Shown piece by piece: positions 26,569 through 35,153 of a stretch of DNA of 64,000 nucleotides; position 1 is the first letter of the stretch, and each line of letters starts with the position of its first letter. A program made the position numbers and the translations under genes. This stretch comes from Paraburkholderia dioscoreae (GTDB lineage: Bacteria > Pseudomonadota > Gammaproteobacteria > Burkholderiales > Burkholderiaceae). The stretch lies in the NCBI RefSeq assembly GCF_902459535.1, contig NZ_LR699554.1:2418001-2482000 (forward strand), given 5' to 3'. The notes beneath the pieces are model-generated. The model was not told the origin of the DNA. It made no database searches and worked only from the letters and a program-made list of their open reading frames with translations.

Positions 26569-27303
26569 TCAGAAACTTTGCGAGAGCGGGCGCACGACGA
26601 TCTCATTGACTGCAACCTGCTCCGGTTGCGTAATCGCATAGACAATAGCGTCGGCGATCACGTCCGGCGACATCGCGCCCTCGAAAAGTTTTTGGGCGCG
26701 CTCGCGGAAAGCCGGCACCGTGATGCTGTCGGTGAGTTCGCTCGCGACGAGACCTGGGCAGATGGAGGTCACGCGCACCTTGCCCGCGCATTCCTGACGC
26801 AAGCCCTCGCTGATCGCGCGCACCGCGAACTTCGTGGCCGAGTAAACCGCGCCGCCTGGCCCTACCGTCAATCCCGCCACCGACGAAATATTGATCACAT
26901 GTCCCGCACCCTGTTCGAGCATGCCGCCGAGCACCGCGTGGATGCCGTACAGCACGCCTTTGATGTTCACGTCGATCATGCGGTTCCAGTCGTCCACGCA
27001 GCCTTGCGCGATCATCGATACCGGCATGATGCCGGCATTGTTGACCAGCACGTCGACGCGGCCGAAGCGCTCCCGCGCCTTCTGCGCGAGTTGTTGCAAC
27101 TCGGCCGGTTGCGTGACATCGGTAGCGGCCCACAACACGTTGGCCTCGCCGCCGAGTTGCTCCGCCAGATGCTTCAGCCTGTCCGCGCGCCGTGCGGCCA
27201 GCACCAGTTTGGCGCCCTGCTGCGCGAGCCGTTTGGCCGTCGCTTCGCCGATGCCGCTGCTCGCGCCGGTAATCATGATCACCTTTCCTACAAGCGAATT
27301 CAT
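26569..27303 (-). CDS. SDR family oxidoreductase
   Basis: A 244-residue classical short-chain dehydrogenase with all key motifs: TGASSGIG near residue 13, NNAG, NISS and YSATK. It resembles the general clavulanate/serine-type SDR subgroup with a C-terminal VVRPLSQSF. AAGGGATG precedes ATG 27303. It follows the LuxC-like gene on the same strand after a 51-bp gap and may oxidise or reduce an alcohol/aldehyde made by the LuxC/LuxE pair. Confidence 0.88.
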   Translation of the reverse strand: MNSLVGKVIMITGASSGIGEATAKRLAQQGAKLVLAARRADRLKHLAEQLGGEANVLWAATDVTQPAELQQLAQKARERFGRVDVLVNNAGIMPVSMIAQGCVDDWNRMIDVNIKGVLYGIHAVLGGMLEQGAGHVINISSVAGLTVGPGGAVYSATKFAVRAISEGLRQECAGKVRVTSICPGLVASELTDSITVPAFRERAQKLFEGAMSPDVIADAIVYAITQPEQVAVNEIVVRPLSQSF

Positions 27304-27317
27304 ACGCTACATCCCTT

Positions 27318-27340
27318 CTTTTAAGGTTGATTGTTAAAAG
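27318..27340. repeat. inverted repeat between the LuxC-like and SDR genes
   Basis: CTTTTAA (27318-27324) and TTAAAAG (27334-27340) are perfect reverse complements around 9 bases. It lies just upstream of the SDR ribosome binding site. There is no terminal T-run, so an operator or mRNA hairpin is possible. Confidence 0.35.
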
Positions 27341-27354
27341 GCGCCCCAACCGCG

Positions 27355-28809
27355 CTAACCCGCCAGTGATTCCACCAGCACAGGATCGGCCGTCTCTTCA
27401 GTGACCCATTTCACGGTGCGGCGAATCGGTTCGATCGCGTCCTGCCGATCGAGGTTGTGCTGCAAGGTGGCCGCCGCGCCGAGCGACACCAGCCGCTGCG
27501 CGCCCTGATACGCGAGCCGGTCGCGCAAAGCGTGTTTGAGTGCCTCTGGAAAAATGCCGATAGTCTGCGTATAGGCGTTGACCGAGCGCACGGCAGTATC
27601 AATCTCATCGATCGGCACCAAATTGCCCACGCGGCAACCTAGGATGCGCGAAAAGCTGACCGGTGCGCCGTCGTGCGAAACGATCAACGCACCCTCATTG
27701 CTTCTGCCGCCGAAGACCGTGTAGTCGTCGCCGATCATGCGGATGCCGTCGAGTTCTTCCTTCAGTTGCGGATCGAATGCCTTGTGAGGCGTGGAGAGAT
27801 TTTCAGGCAGCGCCTGCAGTGCCGCGAACGTCAGTTCGGCGAGCCTGGCGCACCGCGCGAGGCCGGCTTCATCGGTGCCCGACTGCACGTAGATCACGCG
27901 CGCGCTTACGCAGGCCTCCTGGTTCTGCGCGCCGATGTCGAGTGCGAGGCGCCTCGCGACGCTCGTCAGCGTCGGCTCATCGGCGAAGGCTTCGTGGCCG
28001 ATGATCGTGCCGCTCAGTTTCGGATCGAGCGTGATGAGATCGAGCCCCGGCTGCAGATAGCGTGTGATGTGCTTGACCGAATCGAAGCCGCCCCATGCAA
28101 TCAGCTTCTCGACCTTGCGAGGATCGTAGATATGCCGCTCGACCGTTTCATCACCGCCCTTCCAGTATGCGACGCTCAGATGCTTCGTCAACGGGTGGTC
28201 CGGCGCCATGTCGATCATCGTACGGGCCAGGGCCATCGAGGTCAGCGGATCGTTCGACGGCGCCTTGATGATCGCGTCGGAGCGCGTGAGCGCATTGCGA
28301 ATCAGCGTCAGGACCGCAACCACCGGCGCATTGCCCGCTATCACGTGAACGCAGCGCGCGCCGAATGCACGCGTGCGCGCGGTCACGCCCGGCAGACTGC
28401 CCGGTTGCTCGACCCAGCCTTCCAGATACTCGGCGCCGACCGAACGCGCGACGATGTTGTACAACTCTTCCCGTTGAAAGAGGCGTGGCGTGCGCGTGTA
28501 GTGAAAGCGCAAAATGCTTTCCGACAAACCCGAGGTGGCGCACGACAATTCGAAGGCCTGTTGCAAGTGACGGTTATCGGCGAAATTGAGGTGCTGGCCG
28601 AGCTCGACCAGATAGTCGACGATCTGGTCGAGACTCAGCGTGTACAAATCGGCCATCTGCGATGGCGCGCGCAACGTGAGTTCGTCGACGTGACGCGTTA
28701 TGTCCGGCGCCGTGAATGAAACGCCGCCGCGTCGGCCGCCGAATGTCAGCTCGTCGCCTTCGATGAGCTTGCCGCGAATGATCAGCGGCACGTTGTAGGA
28801 AGTGCTCAT
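27355..28809 (-). CDS. LuxC-like acyl-CoA/acyl-enzyme reductase
   Basis: A 484-residue member of the LuxC acyl-CoA reductase branch of the aldehyde dehydrogenase superfamily. It shows the cofactor segment AGNAPVVAVLTLIRN, a KAPSNDPLTS strand and the catalytic-Cys segment QNQEACVSARVIYV. LuxC reduces an acyl group, handed over as a thioester, to an aldehyde with NADPH. The gene is 7 bp downstream of a LuxE-like synthetase gene, as in a fatty-acid-reductase complex, but no luxA, luxB or luxD is present. The pair is thus likely to reduce a carboxylic acid of the substrate or a pathway acid. Confidence 0.85.
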   Translation of the reverse strand: MSTSYNVPLIIRGKLIEGDELTFGGRRGGVSFTAPDITRHVDELTLRAPSQMADLYTLSLDQIVDYLVELGQHLNFADNRHLQQAFELSCATSGLSESILRFHYTRTPRLFQREELYNIVARSVGAEYLEGWVEQPGSLPGVTARTRAFGARCVHVIAGNAPVVAVLTLIRNALTRSDAIIKAPSNDPLTSMALARTMIDMAPDHPLTKHLSVAYWKGGDETVERHIYDPRKVEKLIAWGGFDSVKHITRYLQPGLDLITLDPKLSGTIIGHEAFADEPTLTSVARRLALDIGAQNQEACVSARVIYVQSGTDEAGLARCARLAELTFAALQALPENLSTPHKAFDPQLKEELDGIRMIGDDYTVFGGRSNEGALIVSHDGAPVSFSRILGCRVGNLVPIDEIDTAVRSVNAYTQTIGIFPEALKHALRDRLAYQGAQRLVSLGAAATLQHNLDRQDAIEPIRRTVKWVTEETADPVLVESLAG

Positions 28810-28816
28810 GATCGGC

Positions 28817-30235
28817 TTACTCCGAAAGTTCGGTCAGGAAGTTCAGTGCTTCATCGTGCGCCGCCGGCGCGCCGGCGCAGATCACCTTGTCGTCGCCACC
28901 TTCCTTCTCGCTATAGCGGCGAATCGCGGCCAGCAGATAAGGGCCGCTACGGCCGCATGTGCAGGCTTTCTCGTAACCGTGCAGGGTGATTTCGTCGCCG
29001 GTTACGAGGCCTGCCCAGTACGTGCCCGGTAGCAGATCGAGTGAAGCGAAGCGCCCCGTCAAGCCGTCTTTGCGAGGTAGCGGTTTCCCGGTCGCCGGAT
29101 CGAGCAGGAATGCGATGGTGGTGGGCGGTACGTGATAGTGGCCTTCCTCGCAGCGCATGCAAAAGCCCATCTGTTCGCTGCAGCCGTAAAACTCGTAGAA
29201 GTTATCGAAGCCGAGAAACTCGACCAGTTGCTCGCGCCAGTTATCCGGCATGTTCTTGCCCTTCTTGCCGCCGCCCGTGTGCAGGACGCTGCCATTGCCG
29301 AATACCTGACGGGCGGCTCGGGCCAGACCTTCGGCGGCGGTGTCGTACAGGATCGTCCAGACCGCGCCCATGTAGACGTCGCGACCGGCAAATCGGCTGA
29401 TCGCTTCGGCGAAGAACTTGCGCAACTGCTCCGGACGTTCGCGCTCCACTCGCACGAGTTCGTCGCGTTTGGCCAGCAACGCCTCGGAGATATGCAGCGA
29501 GCCGAGTTCTCCTTGTGCCTCGGCTGCCGCGAGACGGCCCGATAGCGAGGCGACATCTGCGGAAAAGCGCGCGTCGGGATACATGAACAATGCGTTGTGC
29601 TCGCCGCCTGCGTACATCTCGACCTGATAACCGCTGCCGCGAGCCGCCGCGCTCGCCCCTTTGCGATAAGTCGGCGCAATCAACGGGCGCGGGTTGGCGA
29701 TCAGATCGGGACCGGTGCCCGGACCGCGCCAGTCGCGAACGCGGCTGGCCGATAGCGTGATGTTCTGGCGCCACTCCCGATCGGTGCGCGGCAAAAAAGA
29801 CAGCTTGCCCGTGGTGCCGGAAGTATGGAACACGCGCAGATTCGTTTGCGCGTCGAGCAGATCGATCCAGTCGTCTATCAGCTTGATGCCTGATGCGTCG
29901 ACGTGGCTTAGATCTTCCGTGGTCAAACCGCTGAGCCAGCGCGTGAGTTTGTCGAACTGGCCGCGTTCGAGATACGACAGCGGGTACGACTTGTACACCG
30001 TGTGCGCAAACAGCAACGGCGCGACGTCGTCGATGCTCTCGATCGTCTCGATGCCCTGTTCCGTGGCGAGACGATCGAGTACGGGAATCTTCGCGCGCAT
30101 TTCGCCGAAGCGCCGGCGCGCGCCGCTTAGCTGGACATCGAGGATCTGCTGCGGGGTGAAACGGAAGGCGTCGTCATAGCAGGCGGTGACGAGCGCGGCG
30201 GGGTCGGCAAGGAGCTGCTGGTACAGCGTGGACAT
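28817..30235 (-). CDS. LuxE-like acyl-protein synthetase/acid-activating enzyme
   Basis: A 472-residue adenylating enzyme of the LuxE family. The AMP-forming signature reads FHTSGTTGKLSFLPR, followed by a YEFYGCSEQMGF segment like the TE-containing motif of ligases. Cysteines near the C-terminus (KACTCGRSG, KVICAG) are candidates for the acyl-carrying Cys. It is longer than LuxE of luminous bacteria (about 370 residues). With the LuxC-like protein it should activate an acid as acyl-AMP and pass it to the reductase. ATG 30235 follows GGAGAC. Confidence 0.83.
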   Translation of the reverse strand: MSTLYQQLLADPAALVTACYDDAFRFTPQQILDVQLSGARRRFGEMRAKIPVLDRLATEQGIETIESIDDVAPLLFAHTVYKSYPLSYLERGQFDKLTRWLSGLTTEDLSHVDASGIKLIDDWIDLLDAQTNLRVFHTSGTTGKLSFLPRTDREWRQNITLSASRVRDWRGPGTGPDLIANPRPLIAPTYRKGASAAARGSGYQVEMYAGGEHNALFMYPDARFSADVASLSGRLAAAEAQGELGSLHISEALLAKRDELVRVERERPEQLRKFFAEAISRFAGRDVYMGAVWTILYDTAAEGLARAARQVFGNGSVLHTGGGKKGKNMPDNWREQLVEFLGFDNFYEFYGCSEQMGFCMRCEEGHYHVPPTTIAFLLDPATGKPLPRKDGLTGRFASLDLLPGTYWAGLVTGDEITLHGYEKACTCGRSGPYLLAAIRRYSEKEGGDDKVICAGAPAAHDEALNFLTELSE

Positions 30236-30361
30236 GGTGTCTCCGTTCGGACTGTTTGCACTATTCGGACCGCTCGCGGCAAAGGTTCGCGGTGCGTGTC
30301 ATGAATGCTATGAAAACGAGCCGCCGAACAGAACCGCCAGTTGTCGCGCCGCGCGGTCAAA

Positions 30362-31339
30362 CTATCGTTGAACGGACATGTCGTGCTCCGGCGCTGTTTG
30401 TAAGCCCAACATATCGAGCCGGTAGCCGCGCGGCGTGCGCCCGGTGTGCTTGCGAAACGCCGCGCCGAATGCGGCTGCATTAGCAAAGCCGCACTCGTAC
30501 GCGACCGTTTTCACCAGCACGTCGGCATCGGCCAGCCGTGCTTTGGCCTGGCGGATGCGCGCGTCGGCAATGAAAGCGCTCAATGTCATGCCCGTGCTGA
30601 TCCTGAAAGTGCGCGACAGGTGCCGCGCGCTAATACGGCATGCCTGCGCCAGCTCGATCACACCCGGTGACGGTCCGTATGCGCCCTCGACGCGCTCGCG
30701 TATCAGGCGCAACTGCCACGGCGCGAGCTTGCTCCCCTCGCCTTCGTCGGCACGCAAATCGGCGCCGCGAACGTGCCGTGCGATCTGCACGAGCATCGAC
30801 ATCAACAGACTTTCCGCGAGCGCCGCGCTGGCGAAGCCCGGACTGAGCGCCTCGGCAGCCAGTTGCAGCATCGGGTCGCGCACCTGGGGCACCCTTAAAT
30901 CACGGCACCGTTCCAGCCGGGCAGCATCCCATTGCCAGTCACGAAACTGATCGAAGCGTGCGGGCTCGAACATGCAGCACACCACACGCCGTTGCATCTG
31001 ATCGCAACGCACGTGAAAGGTCTGACCGGCCGGCACGAGCACGCTCTCGCCGAGACGGCCGAATGCTGTCTGCCCGGCGCCACCACGAAATGCACCGCAT
31101 GCGCCGCGCTCGCGTGCATCGAGCGACAGATCCAGATAGCCCAGCGACGGACGGAATACCGCGTCGAGCGAGTGGGCGAGCGTGAAGGTGCGCACGTTGA
31201 CCTCCACCGAGGGCGTCGTCAGATGCGCATCCACCGATAGATGCGCGGACGCCATCCGTTCGCGCCGCACCAGACGGCCGCTGCCGGCCACCGTGTAGAG
31301 GTCGGAGACGTTTGGGTTCGCCGTCTGAACGTGTGACAT
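30362..31339 (-). CDS. AraC-family transcriptional regulator
   Basis: A 325-residue AraC/XylS-type regulator. The N-terminal region (about 1-200) is a sensor domain like that of the AraC_binding_2 group. The C-terminal domain has the two helix-turn-helix units, with ACRISARHLSRTFRI and VAYECGFANAAAFGAAFRKH, and ends in the TPRGYR motif. ATG 31339 follows GAGGAC. It is divergent from P450 B, with a recurrent element in the gap only 15 bp from its own start. It may activate the LuxCE/SDR operon or P450 B. Confidence 0.88.
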   Translation of the reverse strand: MSHVQTANPNVSDLYTVAGSGRLVRRERMASAHLSVDAHLTTPSVEVNVRTFTLAHSLDAVFRPSLGYLDLSLDARERGACGAFRGGAGQTAFGRLGESVLVPAGQTFHVRCDQMQRRVVCCMFEPARFDQFRDWQWDAARLERCRDLRVPQVRDPMLQLAAEALSPGFASAALAESLLMSMLVQIARHVRGADLRADEGEGSKLAPWQLRLIRERVEGAYGPSPGVIELAQACRISARHLSRTFRISTGMTLSAFIADARIRQAKARLADADVLVKTVAYECGFANAAAFGAAFRKHTGRTPRGYRLDMLGLQTAPEHDMSVQR

Positions 31340-31354
31340 TTTGCGTCCTCGACA

Positions 31355-31379
31355 TGAACATTTACCGATAATGTGTCTA
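31355..31379. promoter_or_regulatory. recurrent 25-bp element, copy 6
   Basis: TGAACA-N13-TGTCTA in the divergent AraC/P450 B gap, 15 bp from the AraC start and 191 bp from the P450 start. Confidence 0.5.
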
Positions 31380-31570
31380 TATAAGCTGCTTTGTGTCGGG
31401 ACGCCAATAGCGACGAACCCGTATCGCTTCGAGTTTGACAGCGCGTCAAACGAAGTCAGCGGACAGTCCAGCCGTTGCTCGCTAAGCTGCACAACAACAC
31501 CGATATCACGTCCGCTCACATCGCAATGTCCGATCGTGCGGCCGGACCGGACAGACCCATGAGGAGACAC

Positions 31571-32857
31571 ATGAACGCACCCACGCAAGCAGGCTTCACG
31601 CTCGATCTGGAGGCGGCCTATCACGCCGTCTCCGACACTTTCCGCGGCCCTGACCTTGATCTGCAGGCGCTGTACCGCGAGATGCGCCGTACGCAGCCTG
31701 TAATGCCGGGAGATTTCGTCGCCACCCGCCTCGGCGTGCCGACCAACGCGGGCGCCAATGCCGCGCAATGCGCGGTCACGCTTTTCAAGTATCAGGACGT
31801 GATGGCTGTCATGCGCGATGCCGCTACCTTCACCAGCGGCTTCATCGCCGAGGGCCTCGGTGCATTCTTCGACGGGCTGATCGTGCTGGCGATGGACGGC
31901 GACGCGCACCGCCGCGCACGCGGCCTGCTGCAGCCCGTCTTCATGCCGGAAACGGTGAACCGCTGGCGGCCCGAACTCGACCGCGTGATTCGGCAAGACT
32001 TTCTCGAACCGCTAGTGCCGAACAAACAGGCCGAACTGATGGACTTCGGCCTGTACTTTCCAATTCGCGAGATGTACGCGTTAATGGGTTTCCCCACCGA
32101 CGACGCCGCCCGCTTCAACCAATACGCCACGTGGGCGCTTTCGATGGTGGCGGGCAATCAGATCGACCCGGAGAAGATCAAGATCTATGGGCCGCTCGCG
32201 GGCGCCGCCGTCAAGCACCTTTACGACGCGGTGAAAGAAGTGGTGGTGCAACGTCGCGCCGAAGGCGCCAATGGCGACGATCTGATCAGCCGCCTGATGC
32301 GCGCGGAACACGAAGGCCACATGCTCGACGACCACGAGGTGACCACCTTCGTGCGCTCGCTGCTGCCCGCAGCCGGCGAGACCACCACGCGCACCTTCAG
32401 CTCGGTCATGACGCTGCTGCTCGAGCGTCCCGAACTGGTCGAGCGCGTGCGCAACGATCGCACGTTGATCCCGCGTTTGATCGACGAAGCCGTGCGCTTC
32501 GAACCGGTCGCGACTTTCAAGGTTCGACAGGCGGCGCGCGACGTCGAGATCGGCGGCGTGAAGGTGGCAAAAGGCGCGCTGGTGCAGTGCATGGTGATTT
32601 CCGCGAACCGCGACGAAGATGCATTCGACAACCCCGACACCTTCGATATCGACCGCAAGCCCAAGCCTTCTTTCGGCTTCGGTTTCGGCACGCATATGTG
32701 CATCGGCCAGTTTGTCGCCAAAGTGGAATTGCAGTGCGCGGTGAACGCGATTCTCGATCTGTTCCCGAATGTACGGCTCGACCCGGACAAACCGGCGCCG
32801 AAAATTGCCGGCGCCCAGTTGCGTGGTGCGAAGTCCGTGCCGGTCGTGTGGGACTGA
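31571..32857 (+). CDS. cytochrome P450 (paralogue B)
   Basis: A 428-residue P450 with I-helix AAGETTTR, ExxR in DEAVRFEP and heme loop FGFGFGTHMCIGQF (Cys about 377). GAGGAGACAC directly precedes ATG 31571. It shares long identical stretches with P450 A, and both end in the same C-terminal pattern, so they come from duplication within one CYP family. They are controlled from different promoters, each with a recurrent element, which suggests different substrates or steps. A cluster ferredoxin is the likely electron donor. Confidence 0.92.
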   Translation: MNAPTQAGFTLDLEAAYHAVSDTFRGPDLDLQALYREMRRTQPVMPGDFVATRLGVPTNAGANAAQCAVTLFKYQDVMAVMRDAATFTSGFIAEGLGAFFDGLIVLAMDGDAHRRARGLLQPVFMPETVNRWRPELDRVIRQDFLEPLVPNKQAELMDFGLYFPIREMYALMGFPTDDAARFNQYATWALSMVAGNQIDPEKIKIYGPLAGAAVKHLYDAVKEVVVQRRAEGANGDDLISRLMRAEHEGHMLDDHEVTTFVRSLLPAAGETTTRTFSSVMTLLLERPELVERVRNDRTLIPRLIDEAVRFEPVATFKVRQAARDVEIGGVKVAKGALVQCMVISANRDEDAFDNPDTFDIDRKPKPSFGFGFGTHMCIGQFVAKVELQCAVNAILDLFPNVRLDPDKPAPKIAGAQLRGAKSVPVVWD

Positions 32858-32935
32858 TTCCGGATCTGATATCGCGTTCATACCGGCGCTTGTACTTTTG
32901 CGCATCCTTACAGCACGAATTCTCTCGAATAAACC

Positions 32936-33967
32936 ATGAAGCACTTCGACACTGTTCCCGGGCGCGGCGATTTCACCTATCAGACACTGGTCGCGCCGCA
33001 TAAAGTGAGTGGCCGTGCAATGCATGACCTGCGCGGCTTCTACGGACTGCAATTGACCAAGGGCATGCCGTTCGGTTGCGTGCGTGATGAAGACGACGAA
33101 ATCTACGCGTTTGTGCGGGCTGTCAACGAACCCGGCAGCACGCCGAACCCGACCAAATTCATCTACCTGTCGACGCAGGTGGACGGCAAGCACTTACGCA
33201 TCGACAAGTCGCGTATCGAACCGCGCGCGATGACGCTATTTCCGAAGCGCTGGCTGGAAGGCGATACCGCGTGCTGGTCGAGCCTGGAAGGCGAACCAGG
33301 CGCGGCGTGGCGACTGACTGCATCCGCCGAACGGCTGAGCTGGAAAGAAGACGGTTTGTTCGATCTGAGCGGTCCGCTGTTGGGCCAGGGCATGCAGTGG
33401 TATCTGCCGGGGTCCGAATGGGGCACCTTCTACGTCTCGCAAATCTACGATATCGCCGGCACCTGCGACGGCCGCAAGGTCAAAGGCCTGATGTGTTTCG
33501 ACCAGGCGTATATGGCCGAGGGCGGCGCGATCCACTTCAGGAAGGATCTGGTCGTCAACAACAAGATGCACGTGATCTGGTGGTCGTTCGCGACCGTCTA
33601 TAAAGACGGCACTTGGGATGCGGGCTCCTTCATGGTCGGTCACCACAACCTCGGTTATGCGATCTTCCAGAACCACAAGGGCGAAATCCGCACCACCACG
33701 GATATCGAAGGCAGCGTCAAGCACAAGGACGGCAGCTACTTCGTGGACAGCGCGCGCATTGTGCTCGACGGGCATGAAGAATGGGAATATCTGCCTTGTC
33801 CGAAGGGCGAGATGATCGACTTCGTCGGCGGCTTTCCCATTACCGCGCAGCAGGAAGGCCGCTGGCGTCGCGTCGGCGATACGCGCGAGCCGGACCGCTG
33901 GCTCGGCTGGGGCGAATCCGATCGACGCAACGGCACGGCGCGCAATGTGCGCGGTGCGGATCTCTGA
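32936..33967 (+). CDS. unrecognised conserved-looking protein, possibly lipocalin-like
   Basis: I do not recognise this 343-residue protein with confidence. It has no signal peptide or membrane helix, many aromatic residues, and beta-rich segments (WGTFYVSQIYDIAGTC, MHVIWWSFATVYKDG, HHNLGYAIFQNHKGEI). These recall the AttH/CrtC lipocalin-like fold that binds hydrophobic ligands, a weak impression only. It starts 78 bp after P450 B on the same strand and probably shares its transcript, so it may bind or convert a product of that P450. Its stop overlaps an in-frame ATG of the next gene. Confidence 0.55.
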   Translation: MKHFDTVPGRGDFTYQTLVAPHKVSGRAMHDLRGFYGLQLTKGMPFGCVRDEDDEIYAFVRAVNEPGSTPNPTKFIYLSTQVDGKHLRIDKSRIEPRAMTLFPKRWLEGDTACWSSLEGEPGAAWRLTASAERLSWKEDGLFDLSGPLLGQGMQWYLPGSEWGTFYVSQIYDIAGTCDGRKVKGLMCFDQAYMAEGGAIHFRKDLVVNNKMHVIWWSFATVYKDGTWDAGSFMVGHHNLGYAIFQNHKGEIRTTTDIEGSVKHKDGSYFVDSARIVLDGHEEWEYLPCPKGEMIDFVGGFPITAQQEGRWRRVGDTREPDRWLGWGESDRRNGTARNVRGADL

Positions 33968-34023
33968 TGCCTTCCGAACGCATCCTTGAACCAAGAGGTG
34001 CGCTCCTTCCAGAACAGACGACC

Positions 34024-34383
34024 ATGTCCACTACTCACAAAACTGCCGAATCCATCGCGACATTCCTGCACGACCAGACCGAGCACTGGAACGCAGGCAA
34101 CAAGTCTGCGTTCTTCGATGCTTACCGCCGCGTCGCGCCGGCAGGGCTCACGATTGAATATATTGGCCGGCCGCCGCAAGACGGTTGGCCCGTCCTCGAA
34201 CATATGTGGGAGAGCCAGCGAGCGAATATCCGCGCCGAACCGGTAGCGAAGATCATTAACGGCAACGAAGCTGCCTGCTACGTGCGAAACGTCGTGGCCG
34301 GCACCGAGCGCGTGATCGAGACAATCGAACTCTTTCGCTTCACGGCCGGCCAGTTATTCGTGCGCTACTTCATCAAACAGTAA
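34024..34383 (+). CDS. NTF2-like/SnoaL-type small protein
   Basis: A 119-residue protein with the start of an NTF2-like cone fold: a helix IATFLHDQTEHWNAGNKSAF, then IEYIGRPPQDGWPVLEHMWE and antiparallel strands ending LFVRYFIKQ. Such folds include ketosteroid isomerase, SnoaL cyclases and dehydratases. An alternative start at ATG 33967 overlaps the previous stop and would add 19 residues. It is probably co-transcribed with P450 B and the unrecognised protein. Isomerase or dehydratase activity on a polycyclic intermediate is possible but unproven. Confidence 0.65.
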   Translation: MSTTHKTAESIATFLHDQTEHWNAGNKSAFFDAYRRVAPAGLTIEYIGRPPQDGWPVLEHMWESQRANIRAEPVAKIINGNEAACYVRNVVAGTERVIETIELFRFTAGQLFVRYFIKQ

Positions 34384-34480
34384 GCTGCATTTGCACGAAG
34401 GCACGCCGCACGCGATCGAGCAGAATCACGTACAGTGCAAGTCAGCGCTTTTTCATCTGTCTGCAACCAGAGGACTCGCA

Positions 34481-35026
34481 ATGAGCACACCGATCTACGA
34501 CATTCCCGTTAATACTATCGACGGCGTACCCGCCAACCTCGCGCAGTATCGCGGCAAAGTGCTGCTGGTCGTCAATGTAGCGTCGAAATGCGGGCTAACG
34601 CCGCAATACACGGGGCTCGAAAGCCTCTATCAGGACAAGCGCGCAGCCGGGCTTGAAGTACTGGGCTTTCCGGCCAACAACTTTAAGGGCCAGGAGCCCG
34701 GCTCGGACGAAGAAATCAAATCGTTCTGCTCGACAAGCTACGACGTGCACTTCCCGCTGTTCTCGAAGATCTCGGTGACGGGCGAAGACAAGCACCCGCT
34801 GTATGCGGCACTGACAGAGGCGCAGCCGTCGGCAATCGGCGATGGTCCGTTTCGTGAGCGTCTGAAAGGCTATGGGATCGAGTCGGGTGATCCGGTCGAA
34901 GTACTATGGAATTTTGAAAAGTTTCTGCTGAATCGTAACGGGGATGTGGTCGCGCGTTTTGCGCCGGATGTGGCCGCGGACGATCCGCGCCTCGTGGCGG
35001 CAATTGACGCGGAACTCGCGAAGTGA
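34481..35026 (+). CDS. glutathione peroxidase family protein (Cys-type)
   Basis: A 181-residue peroxidase. The redox motif NVASKCGLTPQY has Cys where mammalian enzymes have selenocysteine. GFPANNFKGQEPG and WNFEKFLLNRNG are the other conserved blocks. AGAGGAC precedes ATG 34481. It is probably a housekeeping or stress gene, or a local defence against peroxides formed by uncoupled P450 and Rieske oxygenases. It ends at a strong terminator shared with the convergent thiolase operon. Confidence 0.92.
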   Translation: MSTPIYDIPVNTIDGVPANLAQYRGKVLLVVNVASKCGLTPQYTGLESLYQDKRAAGLEVLGFPANNFKGQEPGSDEEIKSFCSTSYDVHFPLFSKISVTGEDKHPLYAALTEAQPSAIGDGPFRERLKGYGIESGDPVEVLWNFEKFLLNRNGDVVARFAPDVAADDPRLVAAIDAELAK

Positions 35027-35087
35027 ATGTGAGGCTGATTGATTTCACTCGCTGATTTCGGTCACCTGCTTCTGTCGCGTGAAAAAC

Positions 35088-35113
35088 CGGCGCGCTGTTT
35101 TTCTAGCGCGCCG
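35088..35113. terminator. bidirectional rho-independent terminator
   Basis: CGGCGCGCT (35088-35096) pairs with AGCGCGCCG (35105-35113). It is followed by TTTGTTTT on + and by a T-run on - (complement of AAAAA at 35082-35086). It separates the convergent peroxidase and thiolase genes. Confidence 0.85.
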
Positions 35114-35153
35114 TTTGTTTTCCAGCATCTTCTTCGACAGGCCGACTCGCGAC

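Noticed and set aside
27355..30235. A bioluminescence (lux) operon
   Set aside because: Only LuxC- and LuxE-like genes are present; luciferase subunits, LuxD and flavin reductase are absent from the window.
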